Origin: Magnolia sinica | Taxonomy: Eukaryota > Streptophyta > Magnoliopsida > Magnoliales > Magnoliaceae | Length of the DNA: 64,000 bases | NCBI RefSeq assembly: GCF_029962835.1 | Contig: NC_080581.1 | Span: 23,264,001 to 23,328,000, forward strand | Direction: 5' to 3' | Shown: one piece after another, positions 24,718-35,190 of the stretch | How positions within the stretch are numbered: the stretch's first letter is position 1 | How the letters are laid out: every line of letters starts with the position of its first letter | Program-made: the position numbers and the translations under genes | Notes under the pieces: model-generated | What the model was told of the DNA's origin: nothing | Seen by the model: only the letters and a program-made list of their open reading frames with translations | The model's database searches: none

Positions 24718-25505
24718 CAATTCGCCCCCATCCAAATGCAGTCCGTTCATTTCGCAGCAATAATAACCGAAGAGTGGCATTCTCGTAGTTTTGAGAAAAA
24801 GAAGGAGTATTTTACTAAACGAAACACGTGCCAGCCTTTAGAGCCGGCTAACAGTTATTTGCCAAGTGGCCGAGAGAACGTTGATTTACAGCCCACCGCT
24901 TTCGGGCCGTTTGGATATCCCGAAAACCCATGTTCCTAACCACAGTTAACAGGTGTTATCTAACGGTAAGTCTGGTTAGGTTAATGTTCCCCATCCAAAA
25001 AAACTACACTTTGAAATCTGCAGGATTATCGAAAATGGTAGTCCACTCATGAATATCAAATCCACCTTTCGGTGGGCCTACAATATGAATGGTCCACTAA
25101 TAGAGTAGCGACTACAAAATATTAATATTTATAATTTTGCAAAATAAAAACAAACATGACCTTATTACTAAAATGTTTTAAAAATCCCATTAATCATATG
25201 ATACAATTATCTAAACCTAATTGAACTTTGTAAGATGATTCATCTAAGGTGGGCCTCACACATTTAACGGTTTAATTTTAGCGATTGTATTCCATGTATG
25301 CCAATTCAAAGTGCCTGAACTAATCACTAAGCCCAAATATGCCATTACGTACTACGTTCCTGATTTGTCTCGCGGATTATTATACTAGACAAAACGTCCG
25401 TAACTGACAAGAAATTGAAAATCGAAAACTGTAGTGTCATTAACAAAAAGTGGGTGTAAATGTCAAAATTCTTTGATAGAAACACCCATAGCCGGCTCAA
25501 ACTAC
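24718..25505. other. Upstream region of the host gene
   Basis: This is intergenic. It carries two foldback-type fragments (GGTGGGCCTACAATATGAAT at 25071; GGTGGGCCTCACA at 25249) and an otherwise AT-rich promoter-proximal stretch. No other gene is seen. Confidence 0.4.
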
Positions 25506-25513
25506 TATAAATA
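25506..25513 (+). promoter_or_regulatory. TATA box of the serine-rich protein gene
   Basis: TATAAATA lies 89 bases before the ATG in the context ACTACTATAAATAAAGGG. A pyrimidine-rich leader (CTTTTCTCTCTCCTCCTG, 25574-25591) follows directly before the start codon, typical of a plant 5' untranslated region. The transcription start is inferred at roughly 25537-25545. Confidence 0.65.
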
Positions 25514-25594
25514 AAGGGTTGGAGCCGCTCTAGGTTTGCCGAAATCAATTCTCAAAGCCCTCTTATTTCAGACTTTTCTCTCTCCTCCTGAAAA

Positions 25595-26179
25595 ATGGCT
25601 GCCTCTTCTAGGACAAGATCCAGTGGCCCAGTTCTCCCAATATCAAGCAATCTCCACCGTTCGATCTCACCTTCTGGAAGATTCTCATCATCCGCCTCTA
25701 CCTTCGCTTCCTCCTCATCCACCTTCTCTTCCCACTCCACCTTCTTCCAACGTTCTGCTTCCCCCACACGTGTCAATCTCTACGGCTCCACTCACACCGT
25801 CCGATTCTCCATCGACGCCCGACCCACCTCCCCCAGCCGATCCTTCTCCGTCGATCGCGTCATCAAGAAGCCAGCCCCACCGCCCCAGCGCCGCACGTGC
25901 ATGTGCTCACCGACGACGCACCCGGGCTCGTTCCGATGCAGTCTCCACAAGAACCTAACAAGCAGCAGCCACGCCGTATCCTCACCGTCGAATCGATTGA
26001 ACGCGCGGCGATCTGCGATGACCAATTCTCTTGTCCGGATCGGGACCGTAGAAGGCGGCGATTGGGTCAAACGAGCTTTATCGGCCTTGATTCGTCCGTC
26101 TTCTCACCAGCAGAAGAGGCGGGCCGCATTCCATCCTCGGCCGAGCCGGCTATCTGTCATGTCCAAGGCCTTGGACTAG
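25595..26179 (+). CDS. Serine-rich protein-like (At5g25280/At5g11090-type), 194 aa, intronless
   Basis: The only clearly intact host gene. Its role is not known to me; the family is annotated in plants as serine-rich protein-like. Blocks in order: MAASSRTRSSGPVLPISSN (1-19); a Ser-rich stretch (31-50); FFQRSASPTRVNLYG (50-64); VRFSID (69-74); SFSVDRVIKK (83-92); the Cys-containing TCMCSPTTHPGSFRCSLHKN (101-120), a probable structural core with three cysteines; RRSAMTNSLVRIG (138-150); and the C-terminal WVKRAL, LIRPSSHQQKRRAA and PRPSRLSVMSKALD. Length is normal for the family and the stop is TAG at 26177-26179. The ATG at 25595 is chosen because the conserved N-terminus starts there and a leader and TATA box precede it. 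No signal peptide or membrane segment is seen. The body is GC-richer than its surroundings. MITEs crowd both sides. The family call is from recognition of conserved blocks; a homology search would settle it. Confidence 0.9.
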   Translation: MAASSRTRSSGPVLPISSNLHRSISPSGRFSSSASTFASSSSTFSSHSTFFQRSASPTRVNLYGSTHTVRFSIDARPTSPSRSFSVDRVIKKPAPPPQRRTCMCSPTTHPGSFRCSLHKNLTSSSHAVSSPSNRLNARRSAMTNSLVRIGTVEGGDWVKRALSALIRPSSHQQKRRAAFHPRPSRLSVMSKALD

Positions 26180-26830
26180 ATCATATATTCGATTAAAATA
26201 ATCCCTTCCCTATATAATCTCTGCCTTTTAGAAAGAGAGTTTTCTCCGCATCGTCACCATCAGATTCCCGCCTGATCGTTTCAGATTCCAGCCAACGGTT
26301 CAGATCCGAAGGAGATGAATTGCAAAAAAAAAAAAAAAAGACGGAGATTTTCTTTGTACTTGTACATATATTGCAGCCTTTGAAGGCTAGTGAAGGATAA
26401 CGGAAATTAAGATTTCGTTTTTGGATTAATTCGATCAATTAAAATTAAAATGGAAATAAATATTAATTAATTGGTTAATGAATTTTCGAATTTGATGAAA
26501 TGGTCATGATCATGAGCATTCAATACGCGGAAAATGACAGAGAATTGCCGTTATCTTTGCAGAGCAATGGTTCTCTCCGTTAAATCGTCCGTTATCATTT
26601 TCCATTGCGCGCCGTTAGAATCGTGTTTCCGTCAGCATCGTATGGATTGTCGTCGTACGTACGGTTTGGGTATATACATTTTCTTTTCCCGTATACTTAT
26701 CTTCTTTTATTTGTATTTTATTTATTTTAATGGCTTTTATTTATTTATTTATTTTTCGTGCAGGATCGTTCCATGGCGTGGAAGTTCTTGAATTGAATTA
26801 CGTTCATCCATTCAGTTTTGAGATGTGCGG
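26180..26830 (+). other. 3' untranslated region and downstream spacer
   Basis: The region starts with ATCATATATTCGATTAAAAT, then a poly(A)-like run (26323-26339). AATAAA occurs at 26455-26460. The end of the transcript cannot be fixed from sequence. From about 26500 on no feature is recognised apart from TTTATTTATTTATTT (26741-26755). Confidence 0.4.
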
Positions 26831-27170
26831 CCCACATTTTGGTAATCTGGACCGTTGGGATGCTTCTCACATGGTTGATGGGGTGGGGACCAAAAATTGC
26901 CAATGGACGATCTACTAATCGTGTCCTTTCAAACTGTAGCCTGACGATGGACCGTTGGATATTCTGCCCCATGTTAATGGACCGTCAAAATATTCTTGAG
27001 TGGAAAATCCTTAACCTTAATCCACATTTCAGTAATCCAGACCGTTGGATGCTTCCCACACGGTTGATGGACTGGACAAAAAATAACCAGTGGACGATCA
27101 AGCAATCTTGAACTTTCAATCTGCAGCCTAACGATGGACCGTTAGATATTCCACCCTAACGTTGATGGAA
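26831..27170. repeat. Two tandem copies of a unit with a period of about 190 bases (GACCGTTGGAT repeat)
   Basis: The first copy (CCACATTTTGGTAATCTGGA ... GATGGACCGTTGGATATTC) is followed by a second (CCACATTTCAGTAATCCAGA ... GATGGACCGTTAGATATTCC) with the same order of modules: CACATGGTTGATGG / CACACGGTTGATGG, then CAATGGACGATC / CAGTGGACGATC. It is non-coding. Confidence 0.75.
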
Positions 27171-27261
27171 AAAGAGAGGTTTTTTCTTCTTTTTTTGGAC
27201 AGCGGTGGAAGCGATAAATCAACATTGGGCCCCATCAGTGCAAGATGAAACCCGGACGACG

Positions 27262-28180
27262 CGGATTACCCACTGACAGGTTGAGTAGCGAGACGCGCTA
27301 CTGAAGTGACTCCACATAACTATGTGGGTCCCGTCATGATTTTTGTGTTATATCCGCACCGTCCATCCATTTGGGGAGATCATGTTAGGGTATGAACGAG
27401 AGGTAAATCGAAATCTGGAGTGGACCCCACTACAGAAAACAGTGGGGAAAGTAAGCCCACCATTGAAACCTTCCCAAGGTACACCGTGGTGTTTATTTGA
27501 GATCCAACCGCAGCTGGCCCTTGGAAGTATTTAATGGTGGGCGTCACTCTCACCATCGTTTTCTGTGGTGGGTTCCACTCGAGATTTGGATCTTGGGACG
27601 CTGCGAAAGCCTTTAGCAGAAAGTTCCTGCGCTGGGAACCCAGGTGGGGCCCACTGTAATTTTTGTGAGAAATCCTGACCTTCCATCCGTTTTGTGAGTT
27701 AATTTCAGGGCGTGATGCGAAAAATGTACCTTATCCAAAGCTTAAGTGCGCCGTACTAAAGAAAAATGTGGTTAGGGAAATTCTTACAGTTGAATCCTAC
27801 CTGGGATCAAGGCGAAGCTTACAAGCCATCCGTACCGTTAATAACTTGATTCCAACTGGGTTGAACCGAACTCACAAATATTATCATAATTCAAAACACT
27901 TGTTATTCATGAATATTTCAACAGTGGACGTTCAATTATCACGTCTTAGCTCATGCCTTAAAATGATCTCTCCAAATGGATGGACAACATGGTTATAAAA
28001 CATACACCATGGTGTGGGTCCATGTTCTCATTCTTAGCTCATGCCTTAAAATGATCTCTCCTAATGGATGGACAGCATGGTTATAAAACATACATCATGG
28101 TGGGACCCACAGAAATAGGTGACGTCACTTCAGCTGCTGAGTCTTGCTGTTCACCTCAATAGCGAGGTGGCTAGTGATAT
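27262..28180. mobile_element. Foldback element with TIRs related to the MULE-type MITE, internally rearranged
   Basis: The left end (GCGGATTACCCACTGACAGG ... GCTACTGAAGTGAC) and the right end (GGTGACGTCACTTCAGCTGC ... GAGGTGGCTAG) correspond to the arms of the 24173 element. The interior holds core modules plus a nested foldback piece (27600-27720) and a tandem duplication with an 88-base period (27945-28110: CTTAGCTCATGCCTTAAAAT). The exact right end is uncertain and no clear direct repeat was found. Confidence 0.55.
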
Positions 28181-29024
28181 GTGTTTCTATTGAAACCAAT
28201 GGACCATGTCACAAGAATACAGTAGCCATTGAACGCCCACTATTAAAAAGCCATTGAACGCCCACTATTAAAAACTTACAAAGGCTAATTGTAACGTTTT
28301 TTCTTTTTTTTTTTCCCTGGTCATTCAACCTATTGGTTAGGTCCCGCACACCTGATAAAAGAGAAAACTCAAATATAAGTTTAATCCAATACTTTTGTGA
28401 AACCGAACAAGTTTTTAAATCTGCCTCATTTTTAGCTTATACCAAAATAGTCTGATAAAATTGATAGAAGGCATGGATATAATGGATAACATTTTGCGTC
28501 CGTGTAAACGGCATCCAAACTGTCAAGCAGGGTATATAATTAAAGTTGGACGACCAAAAAATCAGTCGATCCAATCAACATTATGGGCCACTGCAGTAAT
28601 TAAAGGTTTTTAGATGGTGGTTCATTGGCCGCATACACCTGATTTACGATATACCGTGGTATCATAATGAGGCTGCTCACTTAATACGGGGATGGAATGG
28701 AGAACAGGTAACCTGGTGGGCCCCACATTACCATTTTGGGATGATCAATCTGGCTGACATAGCACTGTTTTAGATCATTGAACAGTGGTCCCCACGGCAG
28801 TCCCCACGTGCACTGTCTTTTGAAGTTGCAGGAAAAACTGAGAAACCCACCCAATTAAAGAAAAGAAACGGTTTTTGTAGAATACACTTTCCAGACGTGG
28901 GACCAGGTTAGTGCGTGTTTGCCATCCAACCACCATGGCCACCCCCTGATTTCAAGGACTCTGGCTGGTTTTACACACACACACACAATATATATATGTA
29001 CACCATACGAGGTCGACCTCACGG
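28180..29024. other. Non-coding foldback debris
   Basis: It includes a perfect 25-base tandem repeat (GCCATTGAACGCCCACTATT, 28225 and 28250) and core modules at 28320-28420 and 28600-28740 (GGTGGGCCCCACATT at 28714). (AC)n lies at 28974-28987. No gene is seen. Confidence 0.45.
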
Positions 29025-29865
29025 GAACTGTGTGGGCCCAACCGTGATTATTTAGGCTTTCATGGTCGAGTTGTGTGGGCCCACTGTAATTTAGGGTTTT
29101 ATGGTAGAGTTGTGTGGGCCCCACCATGATGTGTCTCAAAGGTCTACCCCATTAGTCAGATGCACTATTACATGTTGGGCCACTAGCTTAAAAATTAAGT
29201 CATTCCATGACTTGGGTGGGCCACACTACATACAAAAGTTGAAAGGGGTTACCCTCCCATTAAAATATTCATAATAATTTATTGCGTCCACCGAGATGTG
29301 GTTCACAAATCCAGACCATCCATTGTGTGTCCCACATGGATGAGGGGTTAGGCCAAGTTTCAGTTGCATCCAAAACTCAGGTGGGCCCCATCAAGTGCTT
29401 TGATATGTTTTGGGCATTTCTTCACATGGTTTTAGATGTTATGGCCCACCTGAGTTCTCATCAAATGCAGGGTGTTGATGTTGGACATAATCATGAGGTC
29501 GACCTCGTACTGTGCACCCGTTTGCATGTAACCTGTATGAACTTTTTTGAGAACTCATTACAGGTGATGTGAATCCAAAATCCGAATGGTCCACGTGAAG
29601 AAGCACCTCATAAAATTTCCTTGGCCTAATTTTTACTTTGATCCAAAATTTTGGTGGGCCATGAAAAATGAAAACAGCTTCCTCCCTCGATTTACATCTC
29701 TTTGCTATGGCCCACCAAAATGTTATATAAGAGTTAAAATTTGCACAATGAGATTTTATGGGATTTCACATCATATGAATCGGTCAGATTAGACGCCCAT
29801 GACACATGTGCAAAGGTGCACAAGTGTGCAAGTTAGCATGGCTATATATATATATATATATATAT

Positions 29866-30409
29866 GGGAAAAGGTACTATGCGCTCACCTCACGAGTCCG
29901 TCCCATGAGGTTGAGCTGTGTGAGCCCCACCGTGACCCGTTTCGAACATCTACCCCATCAGTCAGATGCACCATTTCATCGTGGGCCTAGGTCTCAAAAA
30001 TCAAGTCAATTTGTGATTTTTGTGGGCCACACCATATACAGAAGTGGAGAGGGCCTGTGCACCATCAAAACATTCATAACCATTTTTTGTGTCCACCGAG
30101 ATGTGTTTTGCAAATCCAGCCCATCCATTATGTGTGTCCCACTTGGATGAGGGTTCAGACCAAGTTTCAGATGTATGAAAATTTTAGGTAGTCACCACAA
30201 AGTGCTTTTATATGTTTTAACTGTGTCTTCACATGATTTTAGATGGTATGGCCCACCTGAGTTCCGTATATGGCTGATTTTTTGATATCCCATAATTTAA
30301 AGGGGACCCATCAAATGCACGGTGTTGATGGTCGACACGCATCACGGTGGGGCCCACACAGCTCGACCTCACGGGAGCATATCGTGAGGTCAAGCGCATA
30401 GTACCTTTT

Positions 30410-30411
<2 letters not shown>
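29866..30411. mobile_element. MITE with AAAAGGTACTATGCGCTC inverted ends (copy A2)
   Basis: The left end GGGAAAAGGTACTATGCGCT and the right end GCGCATAGTACCTTTTCC are near-perfect inverted repeats, extended by CACCTCACG / CGTGAGGTC. Both ends abut long (TA)n tracts, consistent with insertion at TA. It is about 545 bases and non-coding. Copies: 32537-33051, related internal parts at 29040-29480 and 31690-32180, and an inverted copy at 21690-22290. Confidence 0.7.

Positions 30412-30464
<53 letters not shown>
30412..30464. repeat. (TA)n microsatellite
   Basis: A run of about 25 TA dinucleotides directly after the MITE end. Confidence 0.95.
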
Positions 30465-30466
<2 letters not shown>

Positions 30467-30639
30467 TTGTGTGCCACCTAATGATGGATCGGATAAGCTT
30501 TGATTTTGATGTTATCCCATCGTGATGGGACTCAATGCGATAGTGGGATGGCGTAACATGGTGGGCCCCACATAGGTAATTGTAGGTGCGGATCCGCTTT
30601 TATTACCCCGGTGACGACACCACAGCGGCTGTTTCTGTT

Positions 30640-31080
30640 GCCACGGGCCCACATTGATGTCTGTACTTTATATCCACGCCCTTAGTTTTTTCATATCATT
30701 TTAAGATATCATCCAAAAAATAAATAGAACAGATCCTAACCTCAACCGTGGGGCCACCTTGATGTCTGTGTTGTATATCCATCCTGTCCATTAAACGGTG
30801 GCAACTAAAACCTCACCATTAAAAACTTCCTTAGGCCCTCCCAGTGAACACTCAACGTTAAAAATTTCTTTAGCCATACCCATAATGCTTATTATCCATC
30901 CAACACATTCATCAAGGTGGGCCTCAAAATAAGCTGGAAAAAATAATGGACAGCATGGATACACAATACATTCATCAAGGTGGGCCCCACATTATGTATG
31001 GATGTCGATACACAACACATTCATCAAAGTGAGCCCCACAGTCAAGGAAACACCCACTAGAGTGTTACCAAGGTAACACC
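30640..31080. mobile_element. Foldback-type MITE, copy in unit A
   Basis: GGGCCCACATTGATGTCTGT on the left is mirrored by ACACATTCATCAAGGTGGGC-type blocks on the right. Core modules (AACCTCACCATTAAAAACTT, GTGAACACTCAACGTTAAAA) are inside, and GTGTTACCAAGGTAACACC lies at the right border. The right side contains three repeats of CACAT/ACATTCATCAAGGTGGGC (30905, 30970, 31018). The duplicate is at about 33250-33690. Confidence 0.45.
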
Positions 31081-31677
31081 TGATCCACTCCAGGAAATTT
31101 GAATTATTTTTTTTTTAGAGGCGGGTGAATATGAAAGTTAGGAGTCATTGTCAGATAAAAATGGATTATCCAAATAAAAATCCAAAATAAGCCGTCTCTA
31201 TCATGCGATAGAAGAAAAATTTTGAAAAAAGAACTTGAAACTATGTGCGGTTGTGTACAGATCCACCTACTCTTCTCTCACAAGGTCCAATCTGGCACAC
31301 GTGGCTAGCCACCACTTGATGGATATCACATCATCCGTCGATCAATTCGATGGGCCATTACCTGGGCATAAGAAAAATGGCCAAGGTGTCGCCCTGACCG
31401 TAGAGCCTACCTTGATGATCGTCAATCCATGTTGTACATCCCTTTAACTGGATTATTTTAATACGTGAGCTCGAAAATTAAATAAATCTAGAACTCAAGT
31501 TAACACATCAGATAAAAGAACGGTGATTGGCCTTTAAAAACTTATGGTAAACCACCAAAGTTTTGGACAAGCTGTTATTTGTTTTTGTCTTTATGTATAG
31601 GTTCGCGTGATATTAGTAATTTGTGGGATAGCAAATAAACATTACAAAATCCTTCGGGAATATATATATATATATAT

Positions 31678-34260
31678 GAACTGTGTGGCCCCACCGTGAT
31701 ATAGGTTTTTATGGTCGAGCTGTGTGGGCCCATTGTGATTTAGGGTTTTATGGTTGAGCTGTGTGGGCCCCACTGTGATGTGTGTTGAATGTCTACTCCA
31801 TTAGTCAGATGCACTATTTCATGTTGGGCCACTTACTTAGAAATTAAGTCATTCCATGACTTGGGTGGGCCACACCACGTACAAAAGTCGAGAGGGGTTA
31901 CCTTCCCATTAAAACATTCATAATCATTTATTGTGCTCACTGAGATGTGGTTCACAAATCCAGACCATCCATTGTGTGTCCCACATTAATGAAGCGTTAG
32001 GCCAAGTTTCAGCTGCATCCAAAACTTAGGTGGGCCCCATCAAGTGCTTTGATATGTTTTATGCATGTCTTTGCATGGTTTTAAATGTTACAGCCGACCG
32101 GAGTTTGGCATGTGACTGATTTTTAACATATCATGTAACCTAAAGGGAACTCATCAAATGTAAGGTGTTGATATTGGACATAATCATGAGGTCGACGTCA
32201 TACTGTGCACCCGTTTGCATCTATCTGTTATGAACTTTTTTGAGAACTCATTATAGGTGATGTGAATCCAAAATCTGAATGGTCCATGTGAAGAAGCACC
32301 TCATGAAACTCTTTAGGCCTAATTTTTACTTTGATCCAAAACTTTGGTGGGCCATGAAAAATGAAAACAATTTCCTCCTGTAATTTGCATCTCTTTTCTA
32401 TGGCCCACCAAAATTTTAGATCAGAGTTAAAATTTGCAAACTGGGATTTTATGGGATTTCACATCACATGAACTGGTCGGATTAGATGCCATGACACATG
32501 TGCAAAGGTGTGCACGTGTGTGTATATATATATGTGGGAAAAGGTACTATCGCTCGACCTCACCACCCCACTGTGATGCGTTTCGAACATTTACCCCATC
32601 AGTCAGATGCACCATTCCATCATGGGCCTAGGTCTCAAAAATCAAGTAAGTCCGTGACTTGTGTGGGCCACACCACATACAGAAGTGGGGAGTGGCCGTG
32701 CACCATTAAAGAATTCATAATCATTTTTTGAGCCCACCGAGATGTGGTTTGCAAATCCAGCCCATCCATTATGTGTGTCCCACTTGGATGAGGGTTCAGA
32801 CCAAGTTTCAGCAGCATTCAAAACTCAGGTGGGCCCCACCAAGTGCTTTTATATGTTTCAACGGTGTCTTCACATGATTTTAGATGGTATGGCCCACCTG
32901 AGTTCCGTATACGGCTGATTTTTGGGATATCCCTTAATTTAGAGGGCACCCATCAAATGCACGGTGTTGATGGTCCATACGCAACACGGTGGGGCCCACA
33001 CAGCTTGACCTCATGGGAGCTTATCGTGAGGTCGAGCGCATAGTACCTTTTATATATATATATATATATATATATTAGTCGAATGCCACCTAATGATCGA
33101 TCGGATAAGCTTTGATTTTGATGTTATCCCATCGTGATGGGACTTAATGCGATGGTGGGATGGCTTAACATGGTGGGTCCCACATAGGTAATTGTAGGTG
33201 CGGATCAGCTGTTAATACCCCGGTGACGACACCACAGCAGCTGTTTCTGTTGCCACGGGCCCACATTGATGTATGTACTGTATATCCACGCCCTTAGTTT
33301 TTTCATATCATTTTAAGATATCATCCAGAAAAATGGAACAGATCCTAATCTCAACCGTGGGGCCACCTTGATGTCTGTGTTGTATATCTATCCTGTCCAT
33401 TAAACGGTGCCAACTAAAAACTCACCATTAAAAACTTCCTTAGGCCCTCCTAGTGAACACTCAACATTAAAAATTTCTCCAGCCATGCCCATAATGCTTA
33501 TTAGCCATCCAACACATTCATCAAGGTGGGCCTCAAAATGAGTTGGAAAAAATAATGGACCGCATGGATACACAACACATTCATCAAAGTGGGCCCTACA
33601 TTATGGATGGAAGTGGATACACAACGCATTCATCAAAGTGAGCCCCACAGTCAAGGAAACACCCACTAGAGTGTTCCAAGGTAACACTGATCCACTCCAA
33701 GAAATATGAAAAGTAGGAGTCATTGTCAGATAAAAATGGATTATCCCAGTAAAAATCTAAAATAAGCGGTTTCTATTGTGCGATACAATGATCAGTAAAG
33801 AACAAAAAATTTGAAAGAAGAACTTGAAGCTATGTGAGGTGGTGTACAGTTCCACATACTCTTCTCTCACAAGGTCCAATCTGGCACACGTGGCTAGCCA
33901 CCTCTTGATGGATATCACATCATCCGTCAATCAATTCAATGGGCCATTACCTGGGCATAAGAAAAATGGCCAAGGTGTCGCCCTGACCATAGAGCCTACC
34001 TTGATGTACTTATTCTATATCCATGTTGTACATCCCTTTCACTGGATTATTTTAATATATTAGCTCAAAAATTAAATAAATCTAGAACTCAAGTTAACAT
34101 ATTAGAGAAAAGAATGGTGATTGGCCATTAAAAACTTATGGTAAGCCACCAAAGTTTTGGATAAACTGATATTTGTTTTGTCTTTCTGTATAGGTTTGTG
34201 TGATATTAGTAATTTGTGGGATAGCAAATAAACATTATAACATCCTTTAGGAATATATAT
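31678..34260 (+). repeat. Segmental tandem duplication, unit B
   Basis: Second copy of the 29025-31677 unit, slightly shorter (2583 versus 2653 bases). Both units end in the same sequence (GGGATAGCAAATAAACATTA followed by (AT)n). The junction between them is an (AT)n run, so slippage or unequal exchange at the microsatellite is a likely origin. Confidence 0.8.
32537..33051. mobile_element. MITE with AAAAGGTACTAT inverted ends (copy B2)
   Basis: The left end is GGAAAAGGTACTATCGCTCG and the right end GAGCGCATAGTACCTTTT. It sits between TA-rich tracts (32523-32533 and 33050-33075). Shorter than copy A2 by about 30 bases because the left arm has lost a segment. Confidence 0.7.
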
Positions 34261-34310
34261 ATTTTTTAATAGCCGGTGTTTGATCACCACTATTTTCCAC
34301 TGCATGGTTT

Positions 34311-34641
34311 GTAGGGGTGCACATTGAACCGGTAAAACCATGGAACCGAATTGGAACCAACCAAACTGTACGGTTTGATCCGGTTCTAGAGTGCACGAGT
34401 TTTGGTTCCAGATCCAAAAATTAAAGAACCGACTAGTTTGATTTAGTTTTCTGTTTGGGAGTATGTAGAACAGAATTGAATTGTGAACCAATCTATAGAA
34501 TAGAACGGTGGATTCGAACCATGGAACCAAACTTGAAACCAAATTTGGAACTGAACTATATATTTCAAAAAAAAAAAAAAAAAACCCTAAGTTCATTTCC
34601 TTCACTTCACTCTTCACCTCACTCTTGCTACGGCTGCCTGC

Positions 34642-34713
<72 letters not shown>

Positions 34714-34874
34714 CTCTCCCTTTTTGCAATTGGCCCATAACTGTGGAAGTTTTAACAGTTTGGCTCTAGGGTGCTAACGGTCCGATTTCGGTTTTGATTC
34801 TTCTAGAACCATTAGGAACGGTTCGATTCCGATTTCACCTCAGAACCGGACCGAACTGACCCGTGTGTACCCCT
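34311..34874. mobile_element. hAT-type MITE with 8-bp target duplication
   Basis: The termini GTAGGGGTGCACA and TGTGTACCCCT form an inverted repeat typical of hAT elements. The arms are rich in GAACCGG / CCGGTTC blocks. The flanks CATGGTTT (34303-34310) and CATGATTT (34875-34882) agree at 7 of 8 bases. An A-run (34567-34583) and a compound (AC)n(TC)n microsatellite lie inside. It has no transposase. Confidence 0.7.
34642..34709. repeat. Compound (AC)n(TC)n microsatellite
   Basis: About 15 AC repeats followed by about 18 TC repeats, inside the hAT MITE. Confidence 0.95.
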
Positions 34875-34979
34875 CATGATTTCCCTAAGATTTGAATCAC
34901 CTTCATTTTGCAGATCATTACTTAGCATGGTTTCCCTAAGATTTGGATCTACTTCATTTTTAGGCTCATGACTTAAAAT

Positions 34980-35190
34980 GATCCGTAAAACGCATGAACA
35001 ACATGGATGTAGGATATATATGTCAAGGTGGGCCCCATGATAATGGCCTCACCACCTTGGATGAGGCCAAGGCCACACCTAATCCGTTCTCGTTGAAGAA
35101 AAAAAGGGCTAGTCTACACATGTAGTGCAGACCACTGAACTTCCAGATGGACATTTTTATCATATCCACTATGAATTTAAGGGAGAGGAT
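34980..35190. other. Foldback fragments
   Basis: AAAATGATCC ... CATGGATGTAGGATATATAT ... AAGGTGGGCCCCATGATAAT is one arm of the foldback family. No second arm could be paired confidently. Confidence 0.4.

Larger units (their letters stand above)
29025..31677 (+). repeat. Segmental tandem duplication, unit A
   Basis: The unit runs from GAACTGTGTGGGCCC (29025) to the (AT)n at about 31677. It is matched almost throughout, in the same order, by unit B immediately to the right. Matching blocks include CCCATTAGTCAGATGCACTA, GATTTTATGGGATTTCACAT, TCGGATAAGCTTTGATTTTG (30488), GGTGACGACACCACAGC (30611) and ATGGATATCACATCATCCGT (31319). It is non-coding and built of MITEs. Confidence 0.8.

Noticed and set aside
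25536..25958. Long open frames overlapping the serine-rich protein gene in other frames and on the minus strand (also 25552-25776, 25792-26070, 25897-26196)
   Set aside because: They are shadows of the GC- and Ser-rich coding region. None has conserved blocks, and the family match lies only in the 25595 frame.
26700..26780. Intron acceptor-like TTTTTCGTGCAG downstream of the host gene
   Set aside because: No donor or coding continuation could be paired with it, and the CDS is complete without an intron.
28974..29000. (AC)n(AT)n next to inverted CGAGGTCGACCTCACG as a possible CRISPR-like or origin structure
   Set aside because: There are no regularly spaced repeats or spacers and the genome is eukaryotic. 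It is the edge of a MITE-type repeat.
29282..29572. Open frames of 60-115 codons within the segmental duplication (also 29806-30150, 32498-32731, 31235-31447, 33824-34063)
   Set aside because: They lie in non-coding foldback repeats. Equivalent frames in the duplicate unit differ in length and break points, which argues against coding.
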